This document shows, in pieces, positions 17,008 through 24,971 of a DNA stretch of 37,003 nucleotides. The stretch is from Prevotella sp. (lineage in GTDB: Bacteria > Bacteroidota > Bacteroidia > Bacteroidales > Bacteroidaceae). A program made the position numbers and the translations under genes. The DNA lies in NCBI GenBank assembly GCA_024695705.1, contig JAILHP010000032.1:1-37003 (forward strand), in the 5' to 3' direction. How positions within the stretch are numbered: position 1 is the stretch's first letter; each line of letters opens with the position of its first letter. The notes under the pieces were generated by a model. It was not told the origin of the DNA. It ran no database searches and was given only the letters and a program-made list of their open reading frames with translations.

Positions 17008-18216
17008 ATGAAAATTACAGACAAAATCTATTACGTAGGCGTAAACGACCGCAACAAGAACCTCTTTGAGGGCTTGTGGCCCCTGCCCAACGGCGTGAGC
17101 TATAACTCGTATCTCATCGACGACGAGAAAGTGTGCCTGATTGATACCGTAGAGGTTGATTTCTTCACGCAGTACATTGAACACATCCATGAGGTCATCG
17201 GCGAACGGCCGATTGACTACCTGATCATCAACCACATGGAGCCTGACCACAGCGGCTCCATCGCGCTCATCAGGAAGTATTACCCCGACATCCAGATTGT
17301 GGGCAACAAAAAAACCTTCCAGATGATGGAAGGCTTCTATGGCATTGCCGACAACACCGTAGAAGTGAAAAACGGCGATTCCATCGCACTGGGAGCCCTC
17401 AGCCTCAGCTTCGTCCTCACCCCCATGGTCCACTGGCCTGAGACAATGGTCACGCTTTGCGTTCCGTCTGTTGCGACTGAGTCGCAACAAACTGTGTTGT
17501 TCTCCGGCGACGCCTTCGGCTGCTTCGGAGCCCTCAACGGCGGCATCATCGACAGCCAGATCAACTGCGACACCTTCTGGCTGGAAATGACACGTTACTA
17601 CTCCAACATCGTGGGTAAGTACGGTACGCCCGTGCAGAACGCCCTGAAGAAGCTGGCCGGCATCAAGCTCGACTACATCTGCGCCACCCACGGTCCCGTT
17701 TGGCACGAATACATTGACAAGGTCATCGGCATCTACGACCGCCTGTCGAAGTACGAGACCGACCCAGGCCTCGTCATCTGCTACGGCACTATGTACGGCA
17801 ATACCGAGCGTGCTGCCGAGGTCATTGCCCGTGCTGCCTCCGAGGCTGGCGTGAAGAACATCGTGATGTACAACGTATCGAAGACCCACCACTCCTACAT
17901 CATCCGCGACGTGTTCCGCTACAAGGGCCTCATCGTGGGTGCCCCCACCTACAACACCGCCCTCTATCATGAGATGGACGTGCTGCTCTCGGAACTGGCC
18001 GGCAAGGATATCAAGAACCACCTGCTGGGCTGGTTCGGCTCCTACGGCTGGGCCTCAAAGGCTGTCAGCGAGATACAGCGCTGGAACGACGAGCGCCTGC
18101 ACTTCGAACCCGTCGGCACTCCTGTGGAAATCAAGCAGAGCCTGACACCCGAGACTACCGCACAGTGCGAAGCCCTTGGACGGGAAATGGCAAAACGCTT
18201 GTTACTTGGGAGTTAA
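17008..18216 (+). CDS. FprA family A-type flavoprotein
   Basis: MEPDHSGSIALIRKYYPDIQIVGNKKTF, VLFSGDAFGCFGAL, flavodoxin motif YGTMYGNTERAAEVIARA. Confidence 0.93.
   Translation: MKITDKIYYVGVNDRNKNLFEGLWPLPNGVSYNSYLIDDEKVCLIDTVEVDFFTQYIEHIHEVIGERPIDYLIINHMEPDHSGSIALIRKYYPDIQIVGNKKTFQMMEGFYGIADNTVEVKNGDSIALGALSLSFVLTPMVHWPETMVTLCVPSVATESQQTVLFSGDAFGCFGALNGGIIDSQINCDTFWLEMTRYYSNIVGKYGTPVQNALKKLAGIKLDYICATHGPVWHEYIDKVIGIYDRLSKYETDPGLVICYGTMYGNTERAAEVIARAASEAGVKNIVMYNVSKTHHSYIIRDVFRYKGLIVGAPTYNTALYHEMDVLLSELAGKDIKNHLLGWFGSYGWASKAVSEIQRWNDERLHFEPVGTPVEIKQSLTPETTAQCEALGREMAKRLLLGS
17469..17489. repeat. Palindrome inside the FprA gene
   Basis: TGTTGCGACT-G-AGTCGCAACA; 10-bp perfect arms around one central nucleotide. 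Confidence 0.9.
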
Positions 18217-18226
18217 GAGGAGAGTC

Positions 18227-18763
18227 ATGAAGATATGCGTGTTTTGTTCTGCCAACCGGCAGCTGGATCCAGAGTTCTTTACTTTGACAGAGGAACTGGG
18301 GCGCTGGGCAGCAGAAAACGGCCATTCCATCGTGTATGGCGGAGTGAATATGGGACTGATGGAGTGTGTGGCGAAGGCAACGAAGGAAGCCGGCGGCCAC
18401 ACCATCGGCGTAGTACCCACCATCATTGAGAAAACGGGTCGCCTGAGCGATTATGTGGATGTTGAGATACGCTGCGACAACCTGAGCGACCGCAAGCAGC
18501 TGATGCAGGACCAGAGCGACGTGTTCATCGCGCTGCCTGGCGGCTTGGGAACCCTCGATGAGATCTTTACCGTTATCGCTTCGGCCACCATAGGGTATCA
18601 TGAAAAGCCCCTCATACTTTATAATATGAAGGGCTTTTGGGACAGCTTCCTGGCCTTGCTTGACGACCTGCAGGCCAAGGGTGTGGTTCGTGGCAACTGG
18701 CGGGACTACATCAAGCTTGCCCGTTCGTTGGAGGAAGTTATTGTGGAAGTTAAGGGGAGTTAA
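18227..18763 (+). CDS. LOG family protein (TIGR00730, Rossmann fold)
   Basis: MKICVFCSANRQLDPEF, VYGGVNMGLMECVAKA, ALPGGLGTLDEIFTVI. Confidence 0.92.
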   Translation: MKICVFCSANRQLDPEFFTLTEELGRWAAENGHSIVYGGVNMGLMECVAKATKEAGGHTIGVVPTIIEKTGRLSDYVDVEIRCDNLSDRKQLMQDQSDVFIALPGGLGTLDEIFTVIASATIGYHEKPLILYNMKGFWDSFLALLDDLQAKGVVRGNWRDYIKLARSLEEVIVEVKGS

Positions 18764-18837
18764 GGCGGGGGCTTGTTCATTCGAAGCTTACTTCTTACTC
18801 ATTCGAAGGCGCCGACTCTTAAAGACTTTGGACTGGG

Positions 18838-18873
18838 CTAAGCCCTGAATTCTCGAGAGAATTCAAGCCTTAG
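18838..18873 (+). other. Hairpin in the 5' region of the DEAD-box helicase gene
   Basis: CTAAG-CCC-TGAATTCT-CGAG-AGAATTCA-AGC-CTTAG: 8-bp inner and 5-bp outer stems, symmetric 3x3 internal loop. Confidence 0.6.
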
Positions 18874-18983
18874 GACCGAGCAATCATCGCAGGGTGCTTG
18901 GGGTATCATCAAGCCTGCTTACTTCTATTGAATAGAGAATGCCTGCAGAGTGCACAGGTCTGCCGTTTAGAGATAGAATAAAT

Positions 18984-20807
18984 ATGAAGACATTTGAAGA
19001 ACTGGGCGTGTGCGAGGAGATTCGCCGCGCCATTGAGGAGCTGGGATTCACACAGCCCATGCCCGTACAGGAAGAAGTGATTCCCTACTTGTTAGGTAGT
19101 CGGAACGACGTGATTGCCCTGGCCCAGACGGGTACGGGCAAGACGGCAGCATTCGGCATTCCCGTGCTGCAGCGCATTGACCCCGTGCGCAGGGAGACGC
19201 AGGCGGTGATCCTTTCCCCCACCCGTGAACTCTGCCTGCAGATTACCGACGACCTCAGGGACTTCTCCAAGTACATGAAGGGCATTCACATTGAGGCGGT
19301 ATATGGCGGTGCCAGCATAGGACAGCAGATACGTGCCCTGAAAAACGGTGCCCACATCATCGTGGCAACACCCGGCCGACTGATTGACCTGATGAACCGT
19401 GGAGTGGCGAAGCTCGACGAGGCCTATAACGTGGTGCTCGATGAGGCTGACGAGATGCTGAACATGGGATTCTCGGAAAGCATCGACGCCATACTGGAGC
19501 AGATTCCCGAAGACCGTAACACGCTGCTGTTCTCGGCAACGATGAGCCGTGAGATAGAACGCATTGCCAAGGGCTACCTGCATGACCACAAGGAGATTGT
19601 GGTGGGCTCACGTAATGAGGGCGCGGAGAACGTGAACCACATCTATTACATGGTGAACGCCAAGGACAAGTATCTGGCCCTGAAGCGCATTGTGGATTAC
19701 TACCCACGCATCTTTGCCATCATCTTCTGTCGCACGAAGGTGGAGACGCAGGAGATTGCCGACAAGCTCATCAAGGACGGTTACAACGCCGAGTCGCTGC
19801 ACGGCGACCTGAGCCAGCAGCAGCGAGACCTGACTATGCAGAAATTCCGCCAGCACACCGTGCAGCTGCTGGTGGCCACGGACGTGGCAGCACGCGGACT
19901 GGATGTGGACGACCTGACGCATGTGGTCAACTTCGGACTGCCTGACGACATTGAAAACTACACGCACCGCAGCGGACGTACAGGACGTGCCGGCAAGAAG
20001 GGAACGAGCATCAGCATCATCAACCTTCGTGAGAAGTTCAAGATCCGTAACATTGAAAAGGAGATTGGCAAGGAGTTTGTGGAGGGTAAAATGCCCACCG
20101 CTCAGGAAATCTGCCAGAAGCAGCTGTACAAAGTGATGGACCAGATAGTGAAGGCCGACGTCAATGACGATGAAATCGCGCCTTTCATGCAGGACATCAA
20201 CCGTTACTTCGAGTATGTGGAGAAAGAAGACCTCATCAAAAAGATTGTATCGCTGGAGTTTGGAAAGTTCCTGGCCTACTATGCCGATGCACCCGAGATT
20301 GAGGTGGTCAAGAAACAATCCTCCGGTGAGAAGAAGCAGGGAGCGGGCAATAAAAACAAAGGTGCCACCAAGCCTGAGAGCGGTTTCCGCCGCCTGTTCA
20401 TCAACCTGGGCAAGGCCGACGGCTTCTATCCGGGTGAGCTGATGCAGTTCCTGAACAGAAACGTAGAGGGATACGTGAGCGTCGGCCACATTGACCTGCT
20501 GACGAAGTTTGCCTACTTCGACGTGCTGGAGAAAGATGCCAAGCGCGTGATGAATGCCCTGAACGGACAGCGGTACAAGGGCCGTGAAGTACGTTGCAAC
20601 GATTCAAGTGACAAGAAGACAAGCGGCAAAAGACAAGCGACAAATGATAAGAGACAAGCGACAAATGACAAGAAAAAAGGGAAAAAAACAACAAAAAAGA
20701 AAGAAGACTGGAAAGAATTCCTAAATCCCAAATCAATGAAGCTAAAGGGTGAAATTCCCGATTTCACCGAAGAAGGATGGGCTCGTCGCCACCCCAAAAA
20801 GAAGTAA
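18984..20807 (+). CDS. DEAD/DEAH-box RNA helicase (DeaD/CsdA-like)
   Basis: GFTQPMPVQEEVIPYLL, ALAQTGTGKTAAFGIPVLQ, VLDEADEMLNMGF, LLFSATMS, THRSGRTGRAGKKG, DbpA-like RNA-binding region. Confidence 0.95.
   Translation: MKTFEELGVCEEIRRAIEELGFTQPMPVQEEVIPYLLGSRNDVIALAQTGTGKTAAFGIPVLQRIDPVRRETQAVILSPTRELCLQITDDLRDFSKYMKGIHIEAVYGGASIGQQIRALKNGAHIIVATPGRLIDLMNRGVAKLDEAYNVVLDEADEMLNMGFSESIDAILEQIPEDRNTLLFSATMSREIERIAKGYLHDHKEIVVGSRNEGAENVNHIYYMVNAKDKYLALKRIVDYYPRIFAIIFCRTKVETQEIADKLIKDGYNAESLHGDLSQQQRDLTMQKFRQHTVQLLVATDVAARGLDVDDLTHVVNFGLPDDIENYTHRSGRTGRAGKKGTSISIINLREKFKIRNIEKEIGKEFVEGKMPTAQEICQKQLYKVMDQIVKADVNDDEIAPFMQDINRYFEYVEKEDLIKKIVSLEFGKFLAYYADAPEIEVVKKQSSGEKKQGAGNKNKGATKPESGFRRLFINLGKADGFYPGELMQFLNRNVEGYVSVGHIDLLTKFAYFDVLEKDAKRVMNALNGQRYKGREVRCNDSSDKKTSGKRQATNDKRQATNDKKKGKKTTKKKEDWKEFLNPKSMKLKGEIPDFTEEGWARRHPKKK
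20617..20672. repeat. Heptamer tract (8 units) inside the DEAD-box helicase gene
   Basis: AGACAAG CGGCAAA AGACAAG CGACAAA TGATAAG AGACAAG CGACAAA TGACAAG; encodes the KRQATND x2 protein repeat. Confidence 0.92.
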
Positions 20808-20810
20808 ATG

Positions 20811-20862
20811 GGGGCAAAATTGTTTCTTTGACACTTAAATTTTGTTAGAATGCCCTTTTTTT
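20811..20862 (+). terminator. Likely terminator of the helicase gene
   Basis: GGGCA...TGCCC and CAAAATT...AATTTTG inverted repeats, followed by T7 (20856-20862). Confidence 0.55.
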
Positions 20863-20874
20863 CTTCAGGAAAAG

Positions 20875-20905
20875 TTTGCAGATTGAAAAATTCCTTATAC
20901 CTTTG
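20875..20905 (+). promoter_or_regulatory. Bacteroidetes-type promoter with no annotated downstream gene
   Basis: TTTG (20875-20878), 19-nt spacer, TACCTTTG (20898-20905). Confidence 0.65.
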
Positions 20906-20939
20906 CCGCGTACTTTTGAGGAAAGTGTGTTATATATCC

Positions 20940-20979
20940 GTTTGCAGTGTGTCGAGAGGACATGCTGCAAACACTTTTT
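20940..20979 (+). terminator. Intrinsic terminator-like hairpin, plus strand
   Basis: GTTTGCAGTGTGTC-GAGAG-GACATGCTGCAAAC (14-bp stem with two G-U pairs), then AC and T5. Confidence 0.65.
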
Positions 20980-22024
20980 AGGGGGTAGCCAATTCACTTC
21001 GGAACTGGCCGGGACTCATGCCTTTCAGTTTGACAAAGGCCCGCCGGAAGGTGGAAAGCGAATTGAACCCACTCTCAGCCGCAATAAACTCCATGGTGTA
21101 TTCCGGATGCTGTTGTATCAGGGGTACCGCCTTCTTCACAATACGCAGCTCGTTGATGTAGTCATAGAACGTGGTATGCTTGTGATTGCTGAAGTAATCG
21201 CTCAGATAGGTGCGGTTGGTTCCCACGGCCTTGACCAGATCGGACAGCGTCAGGTCTTTGTTCAGGTAGAGGGCATTGCTTTCCACTATCTCCTCAATAT
21301 TGCCGGCAAAGGCGTATGACGACGGAGCGTCGGTCGGTTCCTTCACCTTGGTTTCCACGATGGCGATGGGTCGCAGGGACATACTATAGCGGAAGGCCAG
21401 ATGCCACATGGCGAAAGCCGAGATATAATAAAGTATCTCCACCAGCAGGTTGTCGTATAACGAAACAATGAAGTAGGTAGTCTGCTCCAGGATGGCAAAG
21501 ATGAACACGTACTTCATCCACGTGATGTCGAAGTCATCAATGTTGGAATAGTTCTCATGGATATACTTGATGTAACGATGGGAGAGGAAGAAACCCACCG
21601 TAAAGAAGGAAACGGCACAGAACCACAGGAAGATAACATAGATGTTAAGTACCGTGTAGTTGGTCCAGATGGAATAGATGACGGTAAAGACCAGGAAGGG
21701 CAGGCTGAGCAGCAGCACTTTCCATCGGGTGGTCCAGCGGGGTTGGGTGAGCTCATAGATGAAGATGACATAGGTAACCGTTGACCAACCGTCAATAAGA
21801 ATAAAGTAATTGTGTACCTGCGGGGTGTAGATTTCCGGAAAGGCGATGGCGATGTCCTTGAAGTTCAGGACGGCCCAAAAGGCGAAGCACCATTCTAAGA
21901 CAGTCTGCAAACGTGTCCTCTTCTTGTGCTCGAAGATGTGCACGGCACAAAGGATGAAATAGGCGGTGATGGCTCCTGCAAAGAAGACCGCAGGGGTTGG
22001 GGTTTGGGGTTCAAACATATTCAA
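20978..22024 (-). CDS. AraC-family regulator with N-terminal multi-TM domain
   Basis: N-terminal hydrophobic segments; C-terminal HTH (TLSDLVKAVGTNRTYLSDYFSNHKHTTFYDYINELRI...FIAAESGFNSLSTFRRAFVKLKGMSPGQFR). Confidence 0.88.
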   Translation of the reverse strand: MNMFEPQTPTPAVFFAGAITAYFILCAVHIFEHKKRTRLQTVLEWCFAFWAVLNFKDIAIAFPEIYTPQVHNYFILIDGWSTVTYVIFIYELTQPRWTTRWKVLLLSLPFLVFTVIYSIWTNYTVLNIYVIFLWFCAVSFFTVGFFLSHRYIKYIHENYSNIDDFDITWMKYVFIFAILEQTTYFIVSLYDNLLVEILYYISAFAMWHLAFRYSMSLRPIAIVETKVKEPTDAPSSYAFAGNIEEIVESNALYLNKDLTLSDLVKAVGTNRTYLSDYFSNHKHTTFYDYINELRIVKKAVPLIQQHPEYTMEFIAAESGFNSLSTFRRAFVKLKGMSPGQFRSELATP

Positions 22025-22048
22025 ATCTAGTTTTTGAGTTTTCTGCGT

Positions 22049-24649
22049 TTAATAGTTTGAAATGTTGTCGAGGCGCTGCAGCTGACGGTCTCCCACGACA
22101 CCAGTTAGGGCGTTCATCAGGTCCGCCAGGGGAATCTGGAAGGATGGTTGAAAGTTGTCACTCTGCATGTACTTCATCAGACTGAGATAGAACTGGCGTC
22201 CCTCAGGATACTGCAGGGTGCTGTCCAGATGACTCATGCAGATTAGCAGCTTGCCTCGGCCGACGGCAAACTCGCTGATGAGTCCAAGCTTATGGTTGCG
22301 TTCTACGTTGTCTATAACCTGCACCACAGGAAGGTATGACTTGGGCAAGTTGTCGAGGACGAGCGGGCGCGAAGCCTTGATGATGGGGAACCACTGCCAG
22401 CTGGTATAGCCCTCGGTAGGAAAGTCGGCGAAGAGAGGATGTTCCGGATGACAGAGAAGGCCCAGCGTTCCCGGTGAAACGGGCTTTTTATTGTTCTCAC
22501 AGATGGTCTTGAACATGCGGAAGTTCCAGTAGTCGGTCTGGAAAAGTCCGCCAACGGTGTTTTTCTCCAACTGCTTCCAGGCACACGTTTCCTGCCCGTC
22601 AGGGGAGTAAGGCATCCACAGCACTTTGGCGCCTGCAGAGAGTTTTTTGCCGATTTCATCGGTCATCGTCGTGGTAACAAGGATGTCACCGGTGGTAAGT
22701 TCCTGCTCCTTGGGATAAACCCAGAGGGGCCATTCGTTCTCGGAAAGAGTTTCCGCTTCGTCCATGTCGATGAGACACAGCCGGAGCGTACAGCGCTGGG
22801 CACCCTCCACGTCGTCGAGCGGGAATTCAAGGTCACCAATGGTGAGCAGTCCGGTACTGTCGCTCTCCACATCCAGCCACTGACAGATATTCATGCCCGA
22901 AGGACAGCCGCCGTACTCCGAATCGAACACCAATCCACAAACCACCTTCTTGCCCTGCAGGCTCCTGCCGCCATAGTTGGCTATCTGCACCCGCACCTTC
23001 AGGGTCTCATCGTTCGTATAAGTATAGCGGGGGAAGGCAGCCAGCATGACGATGGAATCGCAGAATTCATGCCAGTGGTAGGCATCGTTGTGCTTGGGTT
23101 CCATGAAAGCGTCGAGGATGCCGATATAGGCAGAGCCCTGACCGGGATAGTCCTGCAAGTCGAGCAACTGGAAACCGGCCATCGACTCCGTGCGCAGGTC
23201 CAGCTCCACGTCGGCCTTGTACAGCTGCATACTCCACATGCCGCTGGCACGATGGAAGTCAAAGGCCTGACCGAGCATGCCTGCCGAGTCGAGTCGGGCC
23301 TTGAACACCTCGAGGTTATAAGGATAGAGCACACCTATATATTTCTCGATTTCATCAAAGTCAGGGAAGGTTTGGAACTGGCCCGTCTCATGGCTGATGA
23401 CCGGCACTTCCGAACGCAGACAGCCGGCATCCAGCGTGTAGAGCGTGCCCGGATACTCCGCATTGAGCAGTCCGCCCTCCTTGGCATCTGCAAAGGAGAA
23501 GGAGCCACGCGTATGGGTGTCGTACGAACCCCATGCCTCGCCGCCCACCCGACAGGTGGTGAAGTAGTCCATGCCGGGCTTTACGCCCTGATAGCCAAGG
23601 TAGTAATTGGAGCCGAAGGTGAAGTATATCTCTGGGCAGATACCACGGAACTCTTCTACGAAACGAGCCATCTCATCGATGCTGCCCCACAGCTCATTGC
23701 CCAAGGAGAACATGACGAACGAGGGATGACTGCCATAGGTCTCCAAGATGCTCACGCCTTCCTGGAACAGGTAGTCCATGAGCGGACGGTCGTCGGCATT
23801 GAAGTCACCCCAGAAAGGTAGCTCCGGCTGCAGGTAGATGCCCATGTCATCGGCAACAGCAAAGGCGGCTTCCGGCGGACACCAGGAGTGGAAGCGCACG
23901 TGGTTGATGCCATACTCAGCACAGGTCTCAAAATAACGGCGCCACGAGGTGGTGTCCATTGGACAGTGGCCCGTCAGCGGCCACACGGCAGCGTCGTGCT
24001 TGCCTCGCAAAAAGACAGGCTGTCCGTTGGCATAGAAGTGTCGCCCCTTGATGCGAAACTCACGGAAGGCGTCCAGATTGGTAGGGCGGGTGTTCTGGTA
24101 CTCCGCATAAAGGCGGTCGGTGGTCAGGTACATCAGGCCGATGATGCCGTTCCAGTTGGTCTGCGTGTCCTCACAAAGGGCGTGGCTCGATGCATAAAGC
24201 TGCTGGGGGATACCACTGCCGTTGTCCACAACAATGGTCAGTTGATGTGCTCCGGGCTTCAGCTGTCCGAGGTGATAGACGTGAGGAGTGGAGATGCGGT
24301 TACAGGAATCCACGAACGCGCCATCCACATAGACCTTCGTGAACTTGGTGCGTTCCAGGTACAGTGTAACGTCCCTGTTCTTCCACCGTTGAGGAATGTT
24401 GACGGTACGCGAGTAGGTGGCAGGACCCGTATAGCTGAAGAGACGCGTCAGACGGGTGGTTTCCTGCCGGTTCGTGCAGGGCGTACCCTGCCGGTTGGTG
24501 TCCATGGTCCCTGGCAACGTGACCACGGCGGTGGTCTCTCCGTACTGCAGGCTCCACTCGCCGCCAAGGTCAAGGCGGTCGCGAGCTTGTCCGAAAACAG
24601 GAGACAACGAGGCAAAAGCCAAAAACAGGGAAACGAGACGGTTGGTCAT
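22049..24649 (-). CDS. Glycoside hydrolase family 2 protein
   Basis: LDLGGEWSLQYGE, sugar-binding/Ig/TIM-barrel order, FLRGKHDAAVWPL, GINHVRFHSWCPPEAAFAVADDMGIYLQPELPFWG, MFSLGNELWG. Confidence 0.88.
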   Translation of the reverse strand: MTNRLVSLFLAFASLSPVFGQARDRLDLGGEWSLQYGETTAVVTLPGTMDTNRQGTPCTNRQETTRLTRLFSYTGPATYSRTVNIPQRWKNRDVTLYLERTKFTKVYVDGAFVDSCNRISTPHVYHLGQLKPGAHQLTIVVDNGSGIPQQLYASSHALCEDTQTNWNGIIGLMYLTTDRLYAEYQNTRPTNLDAFREFRIKGRHFYANGQPVFLRGKHDAAVWPLTGHCPMDTTSWRRYFETCAEYGINHVRFHSWCPPEAAFAVADDMGIYLQPELPFWGDFNADDRPLMDYLFQEGVSILETYGSHPSFVMFSLGNELWGSIDEMARFVEEFRGICPEIYFTFGSNYYLGYQGVKPGMDYFTTCRVGGEAWGSYDTHTRGSFSFADAKEGGLLNAEYPGTLYTLDAGCLRSEVPVISHETGQFQTFPDFDEIEKYIGVLYPYNLEVFKARLDSAGMLGQAFDFHRASGMWSMQLYKADVELDLRTESMAGFQLLDLQDYPGQGSAYIGILDAFMEPKHNDAYHWHEFCDSIVMLAAFPRYTYTNDETLKVRVQIANYGGRSLQGKKVVCGLVFDSEYGGCPSGMNICQWLDVESDSTGLLTIGDLEFPLDDVEGAQRCTLRLCLIDMDEAETLSENEWPLWVYPKEQELTTGDILVTTTMTDEIGKKLSAGAKVLWMPYSPDGQETCAWKQLEKNTVGGLFQTDYWNFRMFKTICENNKKPVSPGTLGLLCHPEHPLFADFPTEGYTSWQWFPIIKASRPLVLDNLPKSYLPVVQVIDNVERNHKLGLISEFAVGRGKLLICMSHLDSTLQYPEGRQFYLSLMKYMQSDNFQPSFQIPLADLMNALTGVVGDRQLQRLDNISNY

Positions 24650-24668
24650 CTTTTTCGTAATTTGGTGA

Positions 24669-24866
24669 CAAAGGTACGAATTTTTTGTGAAAAATGAAAA
24701 GTGAAAAGTGAATAATTTGCTGCAGCCCTACTAAAAAAGAAAAAACTCCTAAATCTTAACTCTTAAATCCTAACTTTTTATTACCTTTGATTTGATGGTC
24801 GAAGGTACTCTCGCGCGAGAAAATCCAAAAATCTTTTGGTTTTCTTCTCGCTTATTCGTACCTTTG
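24669..24866. repeat. Composite divergent-promoter repeat, copy C (inverted relative to A and B)
   Basis: Reverse complement reads CAAAGGTACGAATAAGCGAGAAGAAAACCAAAAGATTTTTGGATTTTCTCGCGCGAGAGTACCTTCGACCATCAAATCAAAGGTAATAA...GCAGCAAATTATTCACTTTTCACTTTTCATTTTTCAC...TACCTTTG. Confidence 0.85.
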
Positions 24867-24935
24867 CCGCGTAAACGCGGCGAGTCTGCTCACGCTCGGC
24901 CATTCAAGCAAGCTTGATGGCACCCGCTCACTCGC
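24866..24935 (+). promoter_or_regulatory. Structured 5' leader upstream of the sialate O-acetylesterase gene
   Basis: GCCGCGT-AA-ACGCGGC (24866-24881); GCGAGT (24880-24885) pairs with ACTCGC (24930-24935), enclosing GCCAT-t-CAAGC-AA-GCTTG-ATGGC (24899-24921). Confidence 0.55.
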
Positions 24936-24971
24936 AGCCTTGCCAGCAAAATACGTAAAAACCAAAACTAT

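Noticed and set aside
16912-18021. 369-aa minus-strand ORF
   Set aside because: Antisense to the FprA flavoprotein; no recognisable motifs.
19608-20489. 293-aa minus-strand ORF
   Set aside because: Antisense to the DEAD-box helicase.
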